From: Micromonospora yasonensis
Lineage (GTDB): Bacteria > Actinomycetota > Actinomycetes > Mycobacteriales > Micromonosporaceae
Direction: 5' to 3'
NCBI RefSeq assembly: GCF_026013475.1
Contig: NZ_JAPDPH010000033.1
Span: forward strand, 1-45,502
Length of the DNA stretch: 45,502 nt
Shown here: positions 42,019-45,502 of the stretch, piece after piece
Layout: the number at the start of each line of letters is the position of its first letter
Numbering within the stretch: the first letter of the stretch is position 1
Translations under genes and position numbers: made by a program
The notes under the pieces: model-generated
What the model was told of the DNA's origin: nothing
Seen by the model: only the letters and a program-made list of their open reading frames with translations
Databases searched by the model: none

Positions 42019-43001
42019 GCCGGGCGCGGGTTGCGCTGCGTCTGGCCGGATACGCCGCCGTGCTGGTCTTCCTCGGCTGGCAGATCTGGCGGGTGCGGCA
42101 CGGGATGGTCGACAGCCTGCGGGCCGTCGGCTGGGCCGCCGCTCTGGCCGCCGGGGTCCTCGCGGCGGTCGGTGGGGTGCCCGGCTTCGTCGGCTGGCGG
42201 GTGCTGCTCGCCGGGCTGGGCACCCGGCTGTCGCTGCGCGACGCCACCCGGGTCTACTTCCTCGCCGGGCTGACCCGCTACCTGCCCGGCGGCGTGTGGC
42301 CGACGGTGGCGCACGCCGCCATGGCGCGGCCACTGCGCCAGCCACCGACCCGGCTCGCCGCGGCGTTCCTGGCCAGCCAGGGCCTCGCCGCGGTCTCCGG
42401 TGTGCTGGTCGGCGTCCTGGCCCTGCCCTGGCTGCTCGCGCAGAGCCCGTGGTGGTGGCTGCTGCTGCCGGCCTGCGCGGCCGCCGCGGCGCCGGTGCTG
42501 GCCCCGGATCTGCTGGCCCGGCTGCTGGGCGCCGCCGCGCGGCTGCTGCGCCGGGGCGACGCCGGGCCGCTGCTGCCCGGGCGGCGGGCGCTGCTCGGCG
42601 CGACCGGGCTGATGGTGCTCGGTTGGCTGATCAGCGGGCTGCACGTCACCGTGCTGGCCGTCGCTCTCGGCGCCGATCCGGGCCCGGCGCTGCCGCTGGG
42701 CGTGGGCGGCTTCGCCCTCTCCGTGGTCGCGGGCCTGTGCGCCGTGGTGCTGCCGACCGGGCTGGGCGTACGCGAGGTCGCGCTCGCGCTCACGGTGGCC
42801 ACCCTGGTCAGTGGACCCGACCTGGTGACCCTGGTCGCGTTGAGCCGAGTGCTGCTGACCGTGGGCGACATCGGCTCGACCGCTGTCGTGCTCGCCCTGC
42901 TCGCGGCCACCGGCCGCCGGGCCGGCCCGCCGGATCCCCCCACCGCCTCGCGGCCCCACCCGACCGCCGACCGTCGTCGTCTCGAAGGATCGCCCTCTTG
43001 A
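42015..43001 (+). CDS. Lysylphosphatidylglycerol-synthase-type membrane protein, possible lipid-glycan flippase
   Basis: The 328-residue protein has eight or so hydrophobic helices and features of the LPG_synthase_TM (AglD/MprF flippase-like, UPF0104) family: VYFLAGLTRYLPGGVWPTVA near the middle of the N-terminal half and VLPTGLGVREVALAL in the C-terminal half. Relatives act with glycosyltransferases on polyprenyl-linked sugars. GTG 42015 overlaps the EEP 2 stop. The stop (42999-43001) lies at the junction with an IS200/IS605 end, so the Pro/Arg-rich last residues may be altered from the ancestral protein. It is the last gene of the unbroken overlapping run. Confidence 0.82.
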   Translation: MSRARVALRLAGYAAVLVFLGWQIWRVRHGMVDSLRAVGWAAALAAGVLAAVGGVPGFVGWRVLLAGLGTRLSLRDATRVYFLAGLTRYLPGGVWPTVAHAAMARPLRQPPTRLAAAFLASQGLAAVSGVLVGVLALPWLLAQSPWWWLLLPACAAAAAPVLAPDLLARLLGAAARLLRRGDAGPLLPGRRALLGATGLMVLGWLISGLHVTVLAVALGADPGPALPLGVGGFALSVVAGLCAVVLPTGLGVREVALALTVATLVSGPDLVTLVALSRVLLTVGDIGSTAVVLALLAATGRRAGPPDPPTASRPHPTADRRRLEGSPS

Positions 43002-43127
43002 CCTCCTCCCCTCCCGATCGGGAGGGGATTCTCTGGGTCGCCGCAGAGGTTTCCTGCTTCACTGCCGGCCGCCCCGTCCGGGAGGATTCCCATTGAGGTC
43101 TTACACCAGTTCCACAGGCAGACGCTT
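43001..43127 (-). pseudogene. C-terminal remnant of IS200/IS605 tnpB (OrfB)
   Basis: The minus strand reads ACGTGVRPQWESSRTGRPAV, then KQETSAATQRIPS and SGGEEVK. This is the characteristic tail of actinobacterial TnpB/OrfB proteins, after the zinc-finger region. The catalytic RuvC-like part is absent. The end coincides with the flippase stop codon. The same DNA contains the palindrome that forms the element's right-end hairpin. Confidence 0.7.
43007..43028. repeat. Perfect 22-bp palindrome, IS605-type right-end hairpin
   Basis: All 22 bases are self-complementary (core CTCCCGATCGGGAG). It lies five bases beyond the flippase stop and inside the tnpB remnant, where IS200/IS605 elements keep the hairpin recognised by their transposase and the 3' part of the guide RNA. 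It may now also act as a terminator for the cluster. Confidence 0.75.
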
Positions 43128-43371
43128 CTTCCACCCGGTCAGCATCGCCGAGGTCGCGTGGGTAGCCGACCCGCTCCTGCCGCAGCGCAACTTGAACGCC
43201 CGCCGCACAGTCCTGGACAAGGCCCACACGTTAGCACACTTGTTCGTAACCCCTGCGGTCACATGTGGACAGACGGCCATCCGCCTTGGCGACGGATCGG
43301 CATGTCCTGCTCCGCGGGAGTTCCGTTTCCCCCCTCGGCCTGAAGGCCCAAGTATCCACGGAAGGAATCCG
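43128..43371. other. Remnant and leader region before the methyltransferase
   Basis: Probably more decayed IS200/IS605 sequence. A minus-strand frame here ends SAMLTGWKKRLPVELV, but I cannot place it in TnpB with confidence. GGAAGGA at about 43360 serves the methyltransferase gene. Confidence 0.35.
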
Positions 43372-44394
43372 ATGACCGCCACCTCCCGGCCCACCGACCG
43401 GCTGCCGGCTCCGCCCCGGGTCACCGGCGGCGGGCTGCGCAGCGCCACCCGCCGGCTGCGCAGCGCGTTGAGCACCGCCTCCGGGGTAGAGGTGCTCTCT
43501 GCCCTGCCGTTCCTGGCCGGTCCCCTGGCCCGGCTGGAGCGCCGGCCGCTGCTGCACGGGCTGCTGCTGTCCGCGTTCGGGCTGCGCCGGCCGATCTTCG
43601 TGGACTTCCCGGTCCGTTCGGAGCCGCGCTTCGGCTACGGCCGCCCCGACCACCCCGGCCTCACTGAACTGCTCGACCGGCGGCGGGAGGCGTACGCGGC
43701 CCGGCTGCGGCGCTTCCTCGACCACGGTGACCGTCTCGCCGCCGTCCCGCTGCGCGGCGATCTCGACTCCGGGGCGCCGTACTGGGTCAACGGCTGGCTG
43801 CCGCCGCTGGACGCCCTGGCCCTCTACGGCTTCCTGGTCGAGCACGACCCGAAGCGGTACGTGGAGATCGGCTCGGGCAACTCGACCAAGTTCGCCCGCC
43901 GTGCGGTACGCGACCACCGCCTGCGGACCCGGATCACCTCGATCGACCCGGCGCCCCGGGCGAGCGTCGACGTGCTCTGCGACGAGGTGGTCCGAGCCCC
44001 GCTCGAACGGGCCGACCTGAGCCTGTTCGACGAGCTCGAAGCGGGCGACGTGCTGTTCTTCGACGGATCGCACCGCAGCTTCATGGGCTCAGACGTGACG
44101 GTCTTCTTCTTCGAGGCGCTGCCCCGGTTGCGTTCCGGCGTGCTGGTGCAGGTGCACGACATCATGCTCCCCCGCGACTACCCGCCGCAGTGGCGGCACC
44201 GGCACTACAACGAGCAGTACCTGCTGGCCGCGTTCCTGCTGGCCGCACCGGAACGCTGGCAGGTCGAGCTGCCCAACGCGTTCGTGGCCGGCGACCCGGA
44301 GCTGCGCGAGGTGGCGGCCCCGCTGTGGCGCCGGATCGGGCTGACCGAGCAGTTCCTTCCCGCCTCGTTCTGGCTGCGCGTCGGGGCGGACTGA
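43372..44394 (+). CDS. Class I SAM-dependent methyltransferase (Methyltransf_24-like)
   Basis: The 340-residue protein has a SAM-binding core in its second half: YVEIGSGNSTKFARRAV (motif I), ITSIDPAPRA (acidic loop) and DVLFFDGSH (motif IV), followed by VQVHDIMLPRDYP. The first 130 residues (LLSAFGLRRPIFVDFPVRSE, GYGRPDHPGL) precede the Rossmann fold. Methyltransf_24 enzymes often modify sugars or glycans. ATG 43372 has GGAAGGA five bases upstream. It reads with the glycan cluster but is now separated from it by an insertion-sequence remnant. It may have been part of the same operon before that insertion and could O-methylate the final glycan (inference). Confidence 0.85.
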   Translation: MTATSRPTDRLPAPPRVTGGGLRSATRRLRSALSTASGVEVLSALPFLAGPLARLERRPLLHGLLLSAFGLRRPIFVDFPVRSEPRFGYGRPDHPGLTELLDRRREAYAARLRRFLDHGDRLAAVPLRGDLDSGAPYWVNGWLPPLDALALYGFLVEHDPKRYVEIGSGNSTKFARRAVRDHRLRTRITSIDPAPRASVDVLCDEVVRAPLERADLSLFDELEAGDVLFFDGSHRSFMGSDVTVFFFEALPRLRSGVLVQVHDIMLPRDYPPQWRHRHYNEQYLLAAFLLAAPERWQVELPNAFVAGDPELREVAAPLWRRIGLTEQFLPASFWLRVGAD

Positions 44395-44794
44395 GCCATC
44401 CCGGACAGCGCCGTGGCGGCCGCGCGGTGCGGACAGGTCGGCGCCGAGCGCCCCCTGTCCGTACAGGTCACCGTGCCAGTGTGGCCGGCACGGCGCTGCC
44501 GGGCCCGGGCGGGCGGCACGATCCACGGCGGCCGATCCCCACGCCTCACGGCCCACCCTCACAGATCATCCTCTATACAGGACGAACCGAACCGACAGCA
44601 GTATCGACGGACGACCTTGAATCGCTGGCGACTTCGCCGCAGGCCCAATGGCATTGAGCTGCCGAAATGACAGATCAAGCGACTACGGCTGGAGTACTAG
44701 TGCAGAGAGGTCCGGGGCCCGTACGATCCCTCAGGAGGCGTGGCAAGACCGCTGGCGCGACAATGTCAACTCGTACTCCTTCAGGTGGGTGTGA
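44395..44794. other. Intergenic region, no clear gene
   Basis: About 400 bases. A 69-codon frame from 44667 overlaps the next gene and has no recognisable product. It probably contains the promoter for the ATPase gene, as the base composition is less GC-rich around 44560-44700. Confidence 0.35.
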
Positions 44795-45502
44795 ATGCCT
44801 AACGACCCGTCCGACCTGCGCGGTAGGGATCGGGCACTCGCGATTGTCCGTGAGTTCGCGACCCGGCCGGAGTTGAAGGGCCAGCCGACCACCCGCCGCA
44901 CGCCGATGCTGATCTTCACGGGTCCCAAGGGTTGCGGAAAGACTGCGCTGCTGGACATTCTGCAGAGCGAACTCCAGGGTAAGGTTCCCTACGCGCGCGT
45001 CAACTGCGGCACGTTGAAGAGCACCACCGCCTGGGAAGTCTTGTCGCTGCTCGCCTTCGACCTCAACCGCAACGCTGCCGGCTACCGTACGATTCCGTTC
45101 CCCCGCTTCGTCACCGCTCAGGTGGCAATTTCCGCCCACATCGACTCCCCCGGTCCGGCTGCCCGCTTGGCCATCCGGACCGCGCTGGAGAACGCGCGGC
45201 GCCTCGACCAACTCCGCACCTTTCTCGGCAACCTCGTGCAAGATGTCGGCGGCGCGATTCCGGGAATGGGCGGCGTCCCGGGAGCGAGCCTTGCCGCCCA
45301 GTACGCACCGCCCCTCATCCTGAACGGCCTGGTGTCGTGGCGGTTCGGCCGTCGCGTCATGCTAGGTGAAGGGCTGGACTGGTTCGGCTCCGGCGACAAC
45401 GCGTACGACCAGTTGGTCTGGCTCAACAAGCTCACCCGGGAGGACGCGAGCGAGGCCGAGCGCAAGGAAGCCACCGAGCTGCTGTGGGACGCCTTCCTGG
45501 CA
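44795..45502 (+). CDS. P-loop (AAA/STAND-like) ATPase, N-terminal part only
   Basis: From ATG 44795 (purine-rich AGGTGGG upstream) an open frame of 236 codons runs off the window without a stop. It has a Walker A motif GPKGCGKT at residues 43-50 after LRGRDRALAIVREF, an opening like that of many AAA_16/STAND-type ATPases. A later glycine-rich, hydrophobic segment (VGGAIPGMGGVPGASLAAQY, about 147-166) may be an effector or membrane-associated loop. Walker B must lie beyond the window. Proteins with this start are common in actinomycetes, in signalling and in phage-defence contexts; the class cannot be fixed from this part. Confidence 0.7.
   Translation, partial: MPNDPSDLRGRDRALAIVREFATRPELKGQPTTRRTPMLIFTGPKGCGKTALLDILQSELQGKVPYARVNCGTLKSTTAWEVLSLLAFDLNRNAAGYRTIPFPRFVTAQVAISAHIDSPGPAARLAIRTALENARRLDQLRTFLGNLVQDVGGAIPGMGGVPGASLAAQYAPPLILNGLVSWRFGRRVMLGEGLDWFGSGDNAYDQLVWLNKLTREDASEAERKEATELLWDAFLA

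Noticed and set aside
43007..43028. Palindrome as an ordinary intrinsic terminator of the glycan cluster
   Set aside because: It has no T-tract and sits inside a tnpB remnant at the place where IS605 elements keep their end hairpin; termination may be secondary.
1..45502. CRISPR array, rRNA or tRNA genes
   Set aside because: No regularly spaced repeats, no conserved rRNA segments and no foldable tRNA were found on either strand by eye.

Overview
The window is GC-rich DNA with many GTG starts, ATGA/GTGA stop-start overlaps, twin-arginine (Tat) secretion signals, NarL-type two-component regulators and a SpoIIE-type phosphatase. This points to a filamentous actinomycete, most plausibly of the Micromonosporaceae; the genus cannot be fixed from the sequence alone.

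Region 1 (about 0.8-19.8 kb) is a catabolic locus for a sulfated glycan. A Tat-exported family-43-like glycosidase, a Cys-type sulfatase and a Tat-exported amidase read rightwards. They are followed by gene remnants: a broken formylglycine-generating enzyme (FGE), a frameshifted LAGLIDADG-type gene and the tail of a sugar-ABC ATPase. A tight operon comes next: ROK regulator, taurine/sulfonate-type ABC permease, ATPase, lipoprotein binding protein, two more Cys-type sulfatases and an intact FGE. It ends at a strong bidirectional hairpin. Facing it are three secreted glycosidases: a GH43 arabinanase-like multidomain enzyme, a clan GH-A-like TIM barrel, and a close paralogue of the first glycosidase. 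Inferred model: secreted enzymes release sulfated sugars outside, the ABC system imports them, and cytoplasmic sulfatases, activated by the FGE, remove sulfate under ROK control.

Region 2 (about 19.8-31.2 kb) is a patchwork. It holds a decayed binding-protein gene, an IS5-family element with a frameshifted transposase that cuts a DUF5131 gene, and a 161-bp repeat with copies at 21.9 and 30.5 kb. Intact genes are a PAS-PP2C-HATPase-STAS regulator, a methyltransferase, a fatty-acid desaturase, a cold-shock protein, an LtrA-type membrane protein, a DUF5994 gene and a small unknown gene. Fragments of an IS5 transposase, a GT4 glycosyltransferase and a TPR regulator lie between them.

Region 3 (31.2-44.4 kb) is a tightly coupled cluster: histidine kinase and response regulator, class III aminotransferase, NAD-dependent epimerase, UbiA-family (phosphoribosyltransferase-like) enzyme, three GT2 glycosyltransferases, two membrane-anchored endonuclease/exonuclease/phosphatase (EEP) proteins and a flippase-like membrane protein. 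A SAM methyltransferase follows, beyond an IS200/IS605 tnpB remnant. It looks like assembly and export of a polyprenyl-phosphate-linked glycan or glycolipid that I do not recognise. The window ends inside a P-loop ATPase gene.
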